64,000 nt of DNA from OMII01 sp947467385 (GTDB lineage: Bacteria > Bdellovibrionota_C > UBA2361 > OMII01). The stretch spans positions 146,896 through 210,895 of the forward strand of contig JBIKLA010000003.1 of NCBI GenBank assembly GCA_044360075.1. Reading direction: 5' to 3'. The position numbers were made by a program, and so were the translations under genes. This document shows positions 46,839-55,106 of the stretch, piece by piece. Under the pieces are notes generated by a model, which did not search any database, had not been told where the DNA came from, and saw only the letters and a program-made list of their open reading frames with translations. How positions within the stretch are numbered: position 1 is the first letter of the stretch; each line of letters begins with the position of its first letter.

Positions 46839-47402
46839 TTAGGCCTTCTCTACCTGCATGAAATCGAGCTCCACGGGAGTCGCACGGCCGAAGATGCTGA
46901 TCAGCACCTTCACCTTGCCCTTCTCCGGTCGGACCTCCTCGATGGTGCCGTTGAAATCCGCGAAAGGTCCGTCGATGACCTTCACCGCATCACCCTGCTC
47001 GAAGTTCATCTTCGAGCGCGGAGATGCAGCTCCCTCCTCAACTTGGCTGAAGATGCGCGCAACCTCTTCCTCAGACATGGGCTGAGGGCTGGTAGCGTCA
47101 CCGACGAAACCGTTGATTTTGGGGGTCTCTTTCACCAGGTGCCATGTTTCCTCGTTGAGGACCATCTGGACCAGGATGTAGCCGGGGAAAAACTTGCGCG
47201 TAGAGGTCTTCTTCTGCCCCTTAACCAACTCAACTACCGTCTCCTGAGGTACGTGTACCTCACCGAAGAGGTGCTGAAGGTTATTGAGCCGAACCCTCTC
47301 TTCAAGAGCCTGCTTTGCCTTCATCTCGAAGCCAGCGTAGGCCTGAACGACATACCAATTAAGCTTTTGCTCAGCGGTGCTCGTCTCCATACCGGTTCCC
47401 AT
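46839..47402 (-). CDS. nusG: Transcription termination/antitermination factor NusG
   Basis: NusG couples RNA polymerase to the leading ribosome through S10 and assists Rho. The NGN domain shows 'WYVVQAYAGFEMKAKQALEE' and 'FPGYILVQMVLNEETWHLVK'; the KOW domain shows 'GDAVKVIDGPFADFNGTIEEV'. The 187 residues include a 14-residue N-terminal leader; an internal ATG at 47390 is an alternative start. It lies 11 bp after secE, the standard order. Confidence 0.96.
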   Translation of the reverse strand: MGTGMETSTAEQKLNWYVVQAYAGFEMKAKQALEERVRLNNLQHLFGEVHVPQETVVELVKGQKKTSTRKFFPGYILVQMVLNEETWHLVKETPKINGFVGDATSPQPMSEEEVARIFSQVEEGAASPRSKMNFEQGDAVKVIDGPFADFNGTIEEVRPEKGKVKVLISIFGRATPVELDFMQVEKA

Positions 47403-47413
47403 CCAGATACTAC

Positions 47414-47635
47414 TTACTGGCTAATCATTTTTGACATCAGCCAGTTAAACGTCAGATCCATGACAAACAGACACATCGAGATAAACACGATAATCAGCAA
47501 TACTACGCCGGTTAATCGCGTTGTCTCCTGACGAGTCGGCGTCTGCACCTTCTTCAGCTCATCAACAGCGCCCGCAAAGTATCCCTGCCTGCCGCCTGCC
47601 AATCGTGCCGAAGAGTCTGCAACCTTCTCGCTCAT
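47414..47635 (-). CDS. secE: Protein translocase subunit SecE
   Basis: SecE clamps SecY. The 73-residue protein has a cytoplasmic amphipathic part ('GAVDELKKVQTPTRQETTRL') followed by one membrane segment ('GVVLLIIVFISMCLFVMDL'), the single-span form found outside enterobacteria. Its location before nusG and rplK is canonical. No tRNA-Trp precedes it here; that gene lies at 52892. Confidence 0.93.
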   Translation of the reverse strand: MSEKVADSSARLAGGRQGYFAGAVDELKKVQTPTRQETTRLTGVVLLIIVFISMCLFVMDLTFNWLMSKMISQ

Positions 47636-47741
47636 CTCAAATCCTTAACAATATCGATAGGTTACACAAAAAGAAGCCTGTCTACTGAGATCCTGCAAGA
47701 GGCCCTCATGCACCTGACAGTAATGGTAACGCGTATCAACT

Positions 47742-47769
47742 CGTCGCGCCTGATGCCACAGGCGCGACG
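47742..47769 (-). terminator. GC hairpin after sufD
   Basis: CGTCGCGCCTG and CAGGCGCGACG form a perfect 11-bp stem with a 6-base loop, 56 bp beyond the sufD stop and 107 bp before secE. No U-tract follows in the leftward direction. It resembles the other T-poor hairpins of this window. Confidence 0.5.
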
Positions 47770-47824
47770 CATGAGAGCGGGACCCTATCAGAAATCGAGC
47801 CCCCGAGCAAACGCTGGGCTAGCC

Positions 47825-49159
47825 CTAATTAGCCCCTATTTCCCCGTCCAATTTTGCCGAAAGCACCCCCTCCACGTACTGCTTCAGCGGCTCCAGCTGA
47901 ACCGAGGTCAACACTTCACTAGCAAAGGCGTGAACAAGGAAGTTACGGGCCGTCTCGCGGTCGATACCGCGTGAGCGGAGATAGTACATAGCCTCTGCGT
48001 TGAGCTGCCCCACCGTGGCACCGTGGGTGCACTTCACGTCATCGGCCCAAATCTTGAGCTGGGGACGGGTCTCTAGGCTGGCGTTGGGCGAAAGCAGCAG
48101 CGCCTGGTTCGACTGAAAAGCGTTGGTCTTTTGGGCTATCTGCTCGACGGTGATGGTGCCCGAAAACACTCCCCTGCTCTTGTCGGCGTAAATCCCCTTA
48201 AAGTGCTCGCGGCTCTCTGAGGACGGCTCGATGTGATGAATCATCGTCGCGTTGTCGACATGCTGGCTCGACGAGAGCACCGAGAGTCCGTTCAGCACCG
48301 CGTTGCAGTTACTACCTGCAAGCCGCACATTCACGTTGTTGCGGACGAGCTGCCCGCCGAACGAGAATATATGGGTGCGCACAGTTGAGTCCCGCGACTG
48401 CTCGACGTCCGTGTTTGAGACGTGGAACGCGCCGGGCGACTCCTCCTGGAACTTGTAGAGATCGACGGTCGCGCCCTGGGCAGCCCGCACCTCCGTGATT
48501 GGCAGCGATAGGTACCGCGCGGCACCACCGAGCGACACGCTCGACTCAACGACAGTGACCTGCGAGCACTCGCCCGCCTCGATGAAGAGCCGGGGCGTGA
48601 TGACGCACGACTCCGCGCCCTTGGTAGCTAGGTGGATAATGTGCAGCGGCGTTGTCACGGCAATATTTTTCTGGACGGAAACGCACACACCATCAGACAG
48701 GAGCGCGGACGCGAGCGCCGCAAATGGCTCCGTCTCGTGCGCCTTAAGGGCACCGAACGGCTGCTCGCCGCCCGACTGCAGGCGTGAGACCGTCAGGCCC
48801 GCCTGGGAGGGCATGCGCGAAAGCTTTTCGGAGAAGTGCCCGTCAACAAACACGAGACGCGAGCACTCCAACTGCGGGACGCAGAAACGCCCAATCTCAT
48901 CCTCAGAGAGCTGTGCCGGAATGGCGGGCGGCAGCGCGAGTGACGCCGCAGCGATCTCCTCCGGGTTTGTGTACTTCCACTCCTCAAGGCTGGGTGTCGG
49001 GAAGAGCAGCTTGCCCCACACTGAAGCCGCTTCATGCGCCAGCTTCTGCGCGGCGGCCGGCAGCGTTGCGGATTGCCGCTCACGCGCTACTGCGATCGCT
49101 TTCTCTACCCATATCCCCTTTGGCTCGGAGATAGCTCCTTTGCGGGCTGTTGCACTCAT
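47825..49159 (-). CDS. sufD: Fe-S cluster assembly protein SufD
   Basis: SufD joins SufB and SufC in the SufBC2D scaffold that builds Fe-S clusters. The C-terminal beta-helix core shows 'KCTHGATVGQLNAEAMYYLRSRG' with the conserved Cys-Thr-His-Gly, and 'IDRETARNFLVHAFASEVL'. 444 residues. The N-terminal half is divergent, as is usual for SufD. It is the last gene of a sufB-sufC-sufD operon; sufS, sufE/U and a regulator gene are not in the window. Confidence 0.9.
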   Translation of the reverse strand: MSATARKGAISEPKGIWVEKAIAVARERQSATLPAAAQKLAHEAASVWGKLLFPTPSLEEWKYTNPEEIAAASLALPPAIPAQLSEDEIGRFCVPQLECSRLVFVDGHFSEKLSRMPSQAGLTVSRLQSGGEQPFGALKAHETEPFAALASALLSDGVCVSVQKNIAVTTPLHIIHLATKGAESCVITPRLFIEAGECSQVTVVESSVSLGGAARYLSLPITEVRAAQGATVDLYKFQEESPGAFHVSNTDVEQSRDSTVRTHIFSFGGQLVRNNVNVRLAGSNCNAVLNGLSVLSSSQHVDNATMIHHIEPSSESREHFKGIYADKSRGVFSGTITVEQIAQKTNAFQSNQALLLSPNASLETRPQLKIWADDVKCTHGATVGQLNAEAMYYLRSRGIDRETARNFLVHAFASEVLTSVQLEPLKQYVEGVLSAKLDGEIGAN

Positions 49160-49168
49160 GAGGCCTCC

Positions 49169-49933
49169 TTATGCCGCTGCCGCGTCTTTAAAGGCCGCGT
49201 ATCCCTGGCTCTCAAGCTTCAGGGCGAGTTCCTTACCCCCGGACTGCACGATGCGCCCGTCGATCATGACGTGCACGACATCCGGAATGATGTAATTGAG
49301 GAGGCGCTGATAATGCGTGATTACGAGCATGCCGTTCTGCGCCGACCGGAGCTTGTTTACGCCCTCGGCGACTATCTGCAGAGCATCGATGTCGAGCCCT
49401 GAGTCTGTCTCGTCAAGGATGGCCAGCTTCGGCTCAAGCACCGCCATCTGGAATACCTCGTTGCGCTTCTTCTCGCCGCCCGAGAACCCCTCGTTGACGG
49501 CACGCTTCAGCATCTCGTCGCTCAGCTCGAGCAGCGCTGCTTTCTGCTTCACGAACACAGAGAAGTCGCGCACAGAGAGTGCCGGCAGGCCACGGTGCTC
49601 GCGCACTGAGTTGAGGGCCGTCCGGAGGAAGTAAGTCGTCAAAACGCCCGGCAGCTCAACCGGATACTGGAACGCCAAGAAGAGCCCCTCACGTGCCCGC
49701 ACTTCAGGGTCAAGCTCAAGCAGCTCCTTGCCGTCGAAGGTGACGCTGCCCTTGGTAATCTCGTACCCCTCCTTGCCGCCAAGAATGTTGGCGAGGGTGC
49801 TCTTGCCTGAGCCGTTGACGCCCATGATGGCGTGCACTTCGCCGGGCTTAATCTCAAGGTTGATCCCCTTCAGGATCTCACGCCCCTCTCCCTCAACTCG
49901 CGCATGCAGGTCGGTAATCTTAAGCAAGCTCAT
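49169..49933 (-). CDS. sufC: Fe-S cluster assembly ATPase SufC
   Basis: SufC is the ABC-type ATPase of the SUF scaffold; unlike ABC transporters it stays soluble with SufB and SufD. Walker A is GVNGSGKST (about residues 39-47), the signature is FSGGEKKRNE, Walker B is LAILDETDSGLD, and the H-loop is ITHY. 254 residues is normal. It lies 9 bp after sufB and 9 bp before sufD. Confidence 0.95.
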   Translation of the reverse strand: MSLLKITDLHARVEGEGREILKGINLEIKPGEVHAIMGVNGSGKSTLANILGGKEGYEITKGSVTFDGKELLELDPEVRAREGLFLAFQYPVELPGVLTTYFLRTALNSVREHRGLPALSVRDFSVFVKQKAALLELSDEMLKRAVNEGFSGGEKKRNEVFQMAVLEPKLAILDETDSGLDIDALQIVAEGVNKLRSAQNGMLVITHYQRLLNYIIPDVVHVMIDGRIVQSGGKELALKLESQGYAAFKDAAAA

Positions 49934-49941
49934 ACATCCCC

Positions 49942-51381
49942 TTATCCAACACTTCCTTCAAGGCTAATTTCAAGCAGCCGGCGCGCCTCAACCGCGAACT
50001 CCATCGGGAGCTCGTTGAGCACCTCTTTGCAGAAGCCGTGCACGATCATAGAGACGGCATCCTCAGTCGAGATGCCGCGCTGGTTGCAGTAAAAGATCTG
50101 GTCCTCGCCGATCTTCGACGTTGACGCCTCGTGCTCAACGGTCGCTGTCGGATTCTTGACCTCGATATACGGGAACGTGTGCGCCCCGCAGTTGTTGCCC
50201 ATGAGCATCGAGTCGCACTGCGAGAAGTTTCTTGCGCCCTCGGCGCTCTTCATCATCTTCACAAGCCCGCGGTATGCGTTTTGGCTGCGGCCGGCGGAGA
50301 TCCCCTTCGACACGATGGTGCTCTTAGTGTTCTTGCCGATGTGGATCATCTTGGTCCCCGTGTCGGCCTGCTGCTTGTTGTTGGTGATGGCAACCGAGTA
50401 GAACTCACCCACCGAGTTGTCTCCCTTGAGGATGCAGCTCGGGTACTTCCATGTGATGGACGATCCGGTCTCAACTTGCGTCCAGGAGATCTTGGCGTTG
50501 TCGCCGGCGCACAGGCCACGCTTCGTCACAAAGTTGTAGATTCCGCCCTTGCCGTCCTTGTCGCCGGGGTACCAGTTTTGGATGGTCGAGTACTTGATGT
50601 GCGCGTCGCCGAGCGCAACGAGCTCCACCACCGCGGCGTGAAGCTGATTCTCGTCGCGCATCGGAGCGGTGCAGCCCTCCATGTAGCTCACGTGGCTTCC
50701 CTCATCGGCAACGATGAGGGTGCGCTCGAACTGGCCGGTCTTGGCGGCGTTGATTCGGAAATACGTCGAGAGCTCTAGGGGGCAGCGCACTCCCTTCGGC
50801 ACATAACAGAACGATCCGTCCGTAAACACCGCCGAATTGAGCGCGGTAAAGAAATTGTCGCTGTGCGGAACGACGGACCCAAGGTACTTCCTGACGAGTT
50901 CAGGATGGTTCTGGATAGCCTCCGACATCGAGCAGAAGATCACCCCGACTGCCTCAAGCTCCTTCTTGAAGGTCGTCACGACCGAAACTGAATCGAACAC
51001 CGCGTCTACGGCCACACCAGCGAGCGCCTTCTGCTCGTTGAGCGGGATGCCTAGCTTCTCGTAGGTCTTGAGGATCTCTGGGTCGATCTCGTCAAGGCTC
51101 GCTGGCCCCTTTTTCTGCTTCGGCGCTGAGTAGTAGACGATGGAGTTGTAATCGATCGGGGGATAATCGACGAAGGCCCAGTGCGGCTCCTTCATCTGCT
51201 TCCAGCACGCAAAGGCCTTCAGGCGCCACTGAAGCATCCACTCAGGCTCGTTCTTCTTCTTGGAGATGAAGGCTATGATATCCTCGTTGAGGCCTGGAGG
51301 TGCCTCGTCGGCCTCGATGTTCGTGTAGAACCCGTATTTGTAATCCTGGCTGGTAAAATCTTCTAAGATATCCGTGCTCAT
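49942..51381 (-). CDS. sufB: Fe-S cluster assembly protein SufB
   Basis: SufB is the main scaffold on which the SUF cluster forms. 'YYSAPKQKKGPASLDEIDPEI', 'SDNFFTALNSAVFTDGSFCYVPKGVRCPLELSTYFRI', 'GCTAPMRDENQLHAAVVELVA' and 'DAVSMIVHGFCKEVLNELP' are clear hallmarks. I start at the ATG at 51381 (479 residues); the frame is open for another 11 codons. It leads the suf operon and has a candidate promoter about 150 bp upstream. Confidence 0.96.
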   Translation of the reverse strand: MSTDILEDFTSQDYKYGFYTNIEADEAPPGLNEDIIAFISKKKNEPEWMLQWRLKAFACWKQMKEPHWAFVDYPPIDYNSIVYYSAPKQKKGPASLDEIDPEILKTYEKLGIPLNEQKALAGVAVDAVFDSVSVVTTFKKELEAVGVIFCSMSEAIQNHPELVRKYLGSVVPHSDNFFTALNSAVFTDGSFCYVPKGVRCPLELSTYFRINAAKTGQFERTLIVADEGSHVSYMEGCTAPMRDENQLHAAVVELVALGDAHIKYSTIQNWYPGDKDGKGGIYNFVTKRGLCAGDNAKISWTQVETGSSITWKYPSCILKGDNSVGEFYSVAITNNKQQADTGTKMIHIGKNTKSTIVSKGISAGRSQNAYRGLVKMMKSAEGARNFSQCDSMLMGNNCGAHTFPYIEVKNPTATVEHEASTSKIGEDQIFYCNQRGISTEDAVSMIVHGFCKEVLNELPMEFAVEARRLLEISLEGSVG

Positions 51382-51539
51382 AGCCTCTCTATCAGTACCA
51401 GGCGAACTGCCCACATCGGGCCGATTCTTGCGATTGTTTTACTGCCCATCCCCCGACGATGCCGCAGGATAGCGAATATTGAAACCTAAGTCGCGCCATC
51501 CCCTCCTCCGGCCCGTCGCCAGACCTCCAGGACTACGGA

Positions 51540-51568
51540 ACAGTATCAATGTTGAACAACTTATTCAA
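51540..51568 (-). promoter_or_regulatory. Candidate suf promoter with overlapping TTGAA-N7-TTCAA palindrome
   Basis: Leftward, TTGAAT (51563-51568) and TACTGT (51540-51545) are 17 bp apart. The -35 box overlaps an inverted repeat TTGAA-N7-TTCAA (51552-51568), a shape expected of an operator. The core does not look like the E. coli IscR or Fur consensus. Assignment to sufBCD is by position. Confidence 0.4.
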
Positions 51569-51634
51569 GTATACAGGGCAGGATAACTGTCTGCAATGCC
51601 AACAAATTTTCGCCTTATAGGACCACCACGCACT

Positions 51635-51675
51635 CTCAGAGAACTCGTGGCCCAAATAACCACGAGTTCTCTGAG
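51635..51675 (-). terminator. Long perfect hairpin after the RelA/SpoT-like gene
   Basis: CTCAGAGAACTCGTGG and CCACGAGTTCTCTGAG form a perfect 16-bp stem around a 9-base loop, starting 9 bp after the stop of the 51685 gene. It has no U-tract. It is probably a 3' end stabiliser or a Rho-assisted terminator. Confidence 0.6.
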
Positions 51676-51684
51676 ACTTCGGGG

Positions 51685-52776
51685 CTACTCCGAGACGGCA
51701 ACGGAAACGCGGGGGAAGGTCGGGGCTGGCCCCTCAGGGTTTTGGAAGAGCCACTTGAGGAGGTCCTGGTAGAACCCGAACAGGGGGATATGGTCGGCCA
51801 CCTGGCGGCGCACCTGCTCGCGGCGGCTCTTAAACCCTGCGTGGCTCTCACGGGTCAGGTGCTCCCGCTCACGCCAGAAGTTCCCCAGCGGCTGGACCTG
51901 TATCTCGAACATCCTGTCGCTCCACGTAACGACGGACTTCATGGCCTCCCACCCGCTGCCTTTTCCGGACTCGCCCAGGTAATCCTTCGTCTCAACGAAC
52001 ACCAGGTGCCTCGCATCTGGAAGGTACTCCGCCCCGACTTCGCGAAGAGCCTGCTCATTCCAATCGGCGGACTGAAGCGCCGCGTGCAGCTTCACGACCT
52101 CGTGAGCTGAGCCAACGACCATCTTTACGCCGAAGATGTCCTTCACGTACTTGCTTAAGTGCCGCAGCTCCTTATCACGCGTCACGAGCGAATCGAGCCC
52201 AAAGATCTCGTCCACGACCTTGTTCCAGATCTCCTCTTCGGCCTTGATGCGGCTGATAATCTTGTGCACCCCGTGCTTGTTGGGCTCAACGGGCTGGTAC
52301 TCGACAACGTTCGCGACCAGTATCGGCGCAAACCACTGCGAGCCATCGAAATACTGGAGCTTTTTGAGCTGGCGATTGCCAAGGTCAAGATCGATGGTTG
52401 AGTAGAGGTCCTGGCGCGAAATGGGCTGCGTGAGCGTAAACCGCTCGCCCGAAGAGGGCACTTCGCCAATCACAACACTCTGCAGCTGATATGAGCCAAC
52501 GAACGAGCCGCACAAGAGCTCGCACAGCCTATGGAGCCCCTCCTCTCCCTTAATAATCATCCTATCAAAGGCCGAGCGGCACGAACGCAGGTGCTTTCGC
52601 GAGAAGAGCATCTCATGCGTCTTAGTGGGCTCGCGCTGTATCTCGCCGCGCATCATATCGAGGTAGAGCACCAGCTCGTTGAGGAGCGGCTCTTGGCTGA
52701 CCATCCACAGCGGAGATTGCGCGTGCGAGGCCAGCCGCGGGTCAGCAACAAGAAGCTCGTCGAGTGGGTGGCTCAT
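51685..52776 (-). CDS. Divergent RelA/SpoT-fold nucleotidyltransferase-like protein
   Basis: 363 residues if started at the ATG at 52776 (MSHPLDELL); the frame is open to 52881. Residues about 170-340 recall the RelA/SpoT synthetase fold. RIKAEEEIWNK (176-186) matches the spacing of Arg241, Lys243 and Lys251 of the Streptococcus enzyme Rel; VKDIFGVKMVV matches the Asp-containing motif, after an extra 14 residues or so; KDYLGESGKGSGWEAMKSVV resembles the KDY...Y motif, with Trp instead of the stacking Tyr; and FEIQVQP (Glu at about 291) matches the catalytic EIQ. No HD hydrolase, TGS or ACT domain is present; the N-terminal 170 residues are unfamiliar. It may be an alarmone synthetase relative or a nucleotide-modifying toxin. 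Fold moderately sure, function unknown. Confidence 0.5.
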   Translation of the reverse strand: MSHPLDELLVADPRLASHAQSPLWMVSQEPLLNELVLYLDMMRGEIQREPTKTHEMLFSRKHLRSCRSAFDRMIIKGEEGLHRLCELLCGSFVGSYQLQSVVIGEVPSSGERFTLTQPISRQDLYSTIDLDLGNRQLKKLQYFDGSQWFAPILVANVVEYQPVEPNKHGVHKIISRIKAEEEIWNKVVDEIFGLDSLVTRDKELRHLSKYVKDIFGVKMVVGSAHEVVKLHAALQSADWNEQALREVGAEYLPDARHLVFVETKDYLGESGKGSGWEAMKSVVTWSDRMFEIQVQPLGNFWREREHLTRESHAGFKSRREQVRRQVADHIPLFGFYQDLLKWLFQNPEGPAPTFPRVSVAVSE

Positions 52777-52891
52777 TGGGCGAGAGGTAGCACTATCCCC
52801 CCACACTGAGAAGACACTATATTGAGGTGGAAAAAGGAACGGATTGGCACGCGGACCGCCGCGAGAAGCATCCAGGGGCACAGGACTTATG

Positions 52892-52964
<73 letters not shown>

Positions 52965-53048
52965 AAGTGCGACGGATGGTAGCACATCGATGAATAATTG
53001 GAACTGCCAGTCCCGGCCCCGCTCACGCTTGCGAGCGGGGGAAGAGAA

Positions 53049-53131
53049 TGGTGAGAGAGGGATTCGAACCCCCGTAGGCCGAAGCCAGCAGATTTACAGT
53101 CTGCCCCCTTTAGCCACTCGGGCACCTCACC
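53049..53131 (-). tRNA. tRNA-Tyr (GTA)
   Basis: An 83-base class II tRNA with a long variable arm. The acceptor GGTGAGG/TCTCACC closes with one G-U pair, the discriminator is A, and the loop CTGTAAA gives anticodon GUA. CCA is not encoded. Confidence 0.95.
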
Positions 53132-53235
53132 AGATGAGTGGATGGTCGTGATCCGTGCTGGGCGTAGCCCACGAGGGCAGCGAAAAGACGCCCCCTCTGC
53201 ACAGCTCCCGAATCCGCACTTGTGCGGATTCAGAT

Positions 53236-53308
<73 letters not shown>

Positions 53309-53331
53309 CTAAGTCACGTTTACCGGCGGGC

Positions 53332-53360
53332 ATTATGGTCAATAAGCATGATCAAGTAAA
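53332..53360 (-). promoter_or_regulatory. Candidate promoter for the Thr-Tyr-Trp tRNA set
   Basis: Leftward, TTTACT (53355-53360) and CATAAT (53332-53337) are separated by 17 bp; transcription would begin about 15 bases before the 5' end of tRNA-Thr(GGT). The -10 box matches five of six consensus bases. Confidence 0.5.
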
Positions 53361-53389
53361 TACACTAGGGGGTTACGACACTTAGGGAA

Positions 53390-53418
53390 TTGAATTTTAT
53401 TTGGAGCTAAACTAACAT
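53390..53418 (+). promoter_or_regulatory. Candidate promoter for tRNA-Thr(TGT)
   Basis: TTGAAT (53390-53395) and TAACAT (53413-53418) are separated by 17 bp, in an AT-rich interval between divergent tRNA genes. The start would give a leader of about 35 bases before the tRNA. Confidence 0.5.
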
Positions 53419-53460
53419 CTTCCTAAGGTTGTGTTTAGGTCCGATGGAGGCCGTCCTTTC

Positions 53461-53533
53461 GCTGGCATAGCTCAATTGGTAGAGCAACTGATTTGTAATC
53501 AGTAGGTTCCCCGTTCAAGTCGGGGTGTCAGCT
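53461..53533 (+). tRNA. tRNA-Thr (TGT)
   Basis: Acceptor GCTGGCA/TGTCAGC pairs with one G-U, the loop TTTGTAA in CTGA/TCAG context gives anticodon UGU, and the T-arm GTTCAAGTC is normal. The discriminator is U. It is divergent from the other three tRNA genes and is followed 46 bp later by the DUF6508 gene. Confidence 0.95.
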
Positions 53534-53579
53534 TTTAAGAGCCGCGCCGGACGCCACCTTTATCCCTCCCCCTATTCCC

Positions 53580-53963
53580 ATGAGCAACGCAGCCGACCAG
53601 GCCATCTCAGTCTCCCCCCTGTTTGATTTTATTGAACTGCTTGAGGCCGGGCGGCTCAAGGACTCCTCGTCCATATACATCTCCACCGGCGAATACCCTC
53701 CCGCCGCTCGCGACCTGCAGGGCAAGCTCCGCAACTCCGGCCTGCCGCTCCGTGATTTTGACTGGCTTGCCTGGGTCGCCGAGGCGCGCCCCTACCTGCA
53801 GTCGCCCGAGACGCTTGAGAACGCATCGCTGGACGACGTGCGAAAGCTTGTGACTGTTGCCGTCCATTCGGACATGTTCAACAAGAGCCTCTTCCCCCAC
53901 CTGTGCTCGTCTGGCTTCATGCAGCACCTACTCTTGCGCATTCGCGCGCTGCACTCAGCCTAG
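53580..53963 (+). CDS. DUF6508-like protein
   Basis: A 127-residue soluble protein. The pattern 'FDWLAWVAEARPYLQSPETLENASLDDVRKLVTVAVHSDMF' followed by 'GFMQHLLLRI' matches what I recall of DUF6508: a central Phe-Asp-Trp, then Ala-x3-Asp/Lys-Lys-Leu-x-Thr and a C-terminal Leu-Leu-x-Arg. No function is known. It begins 46 bp after tRNA-Thr, with no good ribosome binding site, and may share the tRNA promoter. Confidence 0.65.
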   Translation: MSNAADQAISVSPLFDFIELLEAGRLKDSSSIYISTGEYPPAARDLQGKLRNSGLPLRDFDWLAWVAEARPYLQSPETLENASLDDVRKLVTVAVHSDMFNKSLFPHLCSSGFMQHLLLRIRALHSA

Positions 53964-54121
53964 ACAGGCCGCCCTGCGCGCTCTCGCTGATCCCAGTCAT
54001 GGCTAGCCCCCCAAACTCAGGGGATGGTTTGCCCGACATGCTTTGCGGGGCGTGAGGCGGCTTGCGCCGCTCCACGCCCCGGCGAGGCTCCTTCGCTAAT
54101 CGTCCACAACAGGAGACACCT

Positions 54122-54820
54122 ATGAACAGATCCATCCGCGCTGCCCTTATCTTTTCGGCGTTGGGCACCCTTGCTTCTCTGCCGCATGCGACAGCCGACG
54201 AGTTAAAGATTGACCGGTCGACCCGCGCCTTTAAGGAAGCGGAAGATACGCTTCACCGCTCAACCAAGCTCTACAAGACGGTCTCAGAGGGGAAAATGGG
54301 CGAGATCCCGAAATCGGTGCTTGATCGCACAAAATGCGTTGCGATGTTTCCTAGCACCATGACGGTGTCTGCCGGCGTGGGGGGGATTCACGGGGATGGT
54401 GTCGGTTTCTGCAAGACCGCAGAGGGAACGTGGCAAAACCCGATGTTCCTAAACCTGATCGGCGGGAGCCTTGGGCTGCAAGCCGGTGTGAAGTCTGCCG
54501 ATATCGTGCTCTACATAACTGGAGACAAGGCCGCCGAGGCCCTCAAGAAGGGCTCCTTTAAGATCGGTGGCGAGCTCAGCGCCGTTGCTGGAAGGCTCGA
54601 TAAGACCTTCACTGCTCCTCAGGCCGAGGTAATTGCGTATCACCGCACTGAGGGGCTCTTTGCCGGGGCGAGCATCGATGGCGTGAGCCTCTCACGTGAC
54701 GAGAGCGATGAGCGCGCCTTCTACGGCACCCGTGAGGCTGTGTTAACAGAGAAAATTCCGAGCGACCTTGAGCGCGAGGTGAATGAGCTCCGAGACACGC
54801 TTCCTACACACGTTGGCTAG
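54122..54820 (+). CDS. Exported SYLF (Ysc84-type) lipid-binding domain protein
   Basis: The ATG at 54122 has AGGAG nine bases upstream, and 232 residues follow. Residues 1 to about 25 are a signal peptide ending near HATADE. The rest matches the SYLF domain: 'IPKSVLDRTKCVAMFPSTMTVSAGVGG', 'GDGVGFCKTAEGTWQNPMFLNLIGGSLGLQAG' and 'LSAVAGRLDKTF...AEVIAYHRTEGLFAGASIDGVSL'. SYLF proteins bind phosphoinositides in eukaryotes; bacterial exported members are envelope-associated and of unclear role. It is followed 18 bp later by a GlsB-like membrane gene. Confidence 0.85.
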   Translation: MNRSIRAALIFSALGTLASLPHATADELKIDRSTRAFKEAEDTLHRSTKLYKTVSEGKMGEIPKSVLDRTKCVAMFPSTMTVSAGVGGIHGDGVGFCKTAEGTWQNPMFLNLIGGSLGLQAGVKSADIVLYITGDKAAEALKKGSFKIGGELSAVAGRLDKTFTAPQAEVIAYHRTEGLFAGASIDGVSLSRDESDERAFYGTREAVLTEKIPSDLEREVNELRDTLPTHVG

Positions 54821-54838
54821 GGAACCAGAGAGGAAGGC

Positions 54839-55102
54839 ATGAATGCTGTTTGGACAGTTATTATAGGCCTGGTGATAGGCCTTGTCGCCCGCGCCGCGCT
54901 TCCTGGGAAGGATGCTGCCGGCATCGTTGTGACGACGCTGCTCGGCATCTGCGGAGCTATCGTAGGCACCCTCGTCGGTAGGCTGATAGGCATCTACGGC
55001 CAGCATACCTTCGCGAGCTTTACGATGTCTGTTCTCGGTGCCGTTGCCTTGCTGGCGCTCTACCGGCGCTACGGCACGGCCCTCGGCTCAACGCAGACGT
55101 GA
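54839..55102 (+). CDS. GlsB/YeaQ/YmgE family stress-related membrane protein
   Basis: An 87-residue protein with three hydrophobic segments and the family pattern 'GLVIGLVARAALPGKDAAGIVVTTLLGICGAIVGTLVGRLIG' (Gly-rich, Arg and Pro-Gly-x-Asp between segments 1 and 2). Members of this group (Pfam 'transglycosylase-associated') are small inner-membrane proteins induced by stress; the biochemical role is unclear. AGAGGAAGG lies just upstream of the ATG. It is convergent with rtcB, only 4 bp away. Confidence 0.88.
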   Translation: MNAVWTVIIGLVIGLVARAALPGKDAAGIVVTTLLGICGAIVGTLVGRLIGIYGQHTFASFTMSVLGAVALLALYRRYGTALGSTQT

Positions 55103-55106
55103 GCTG

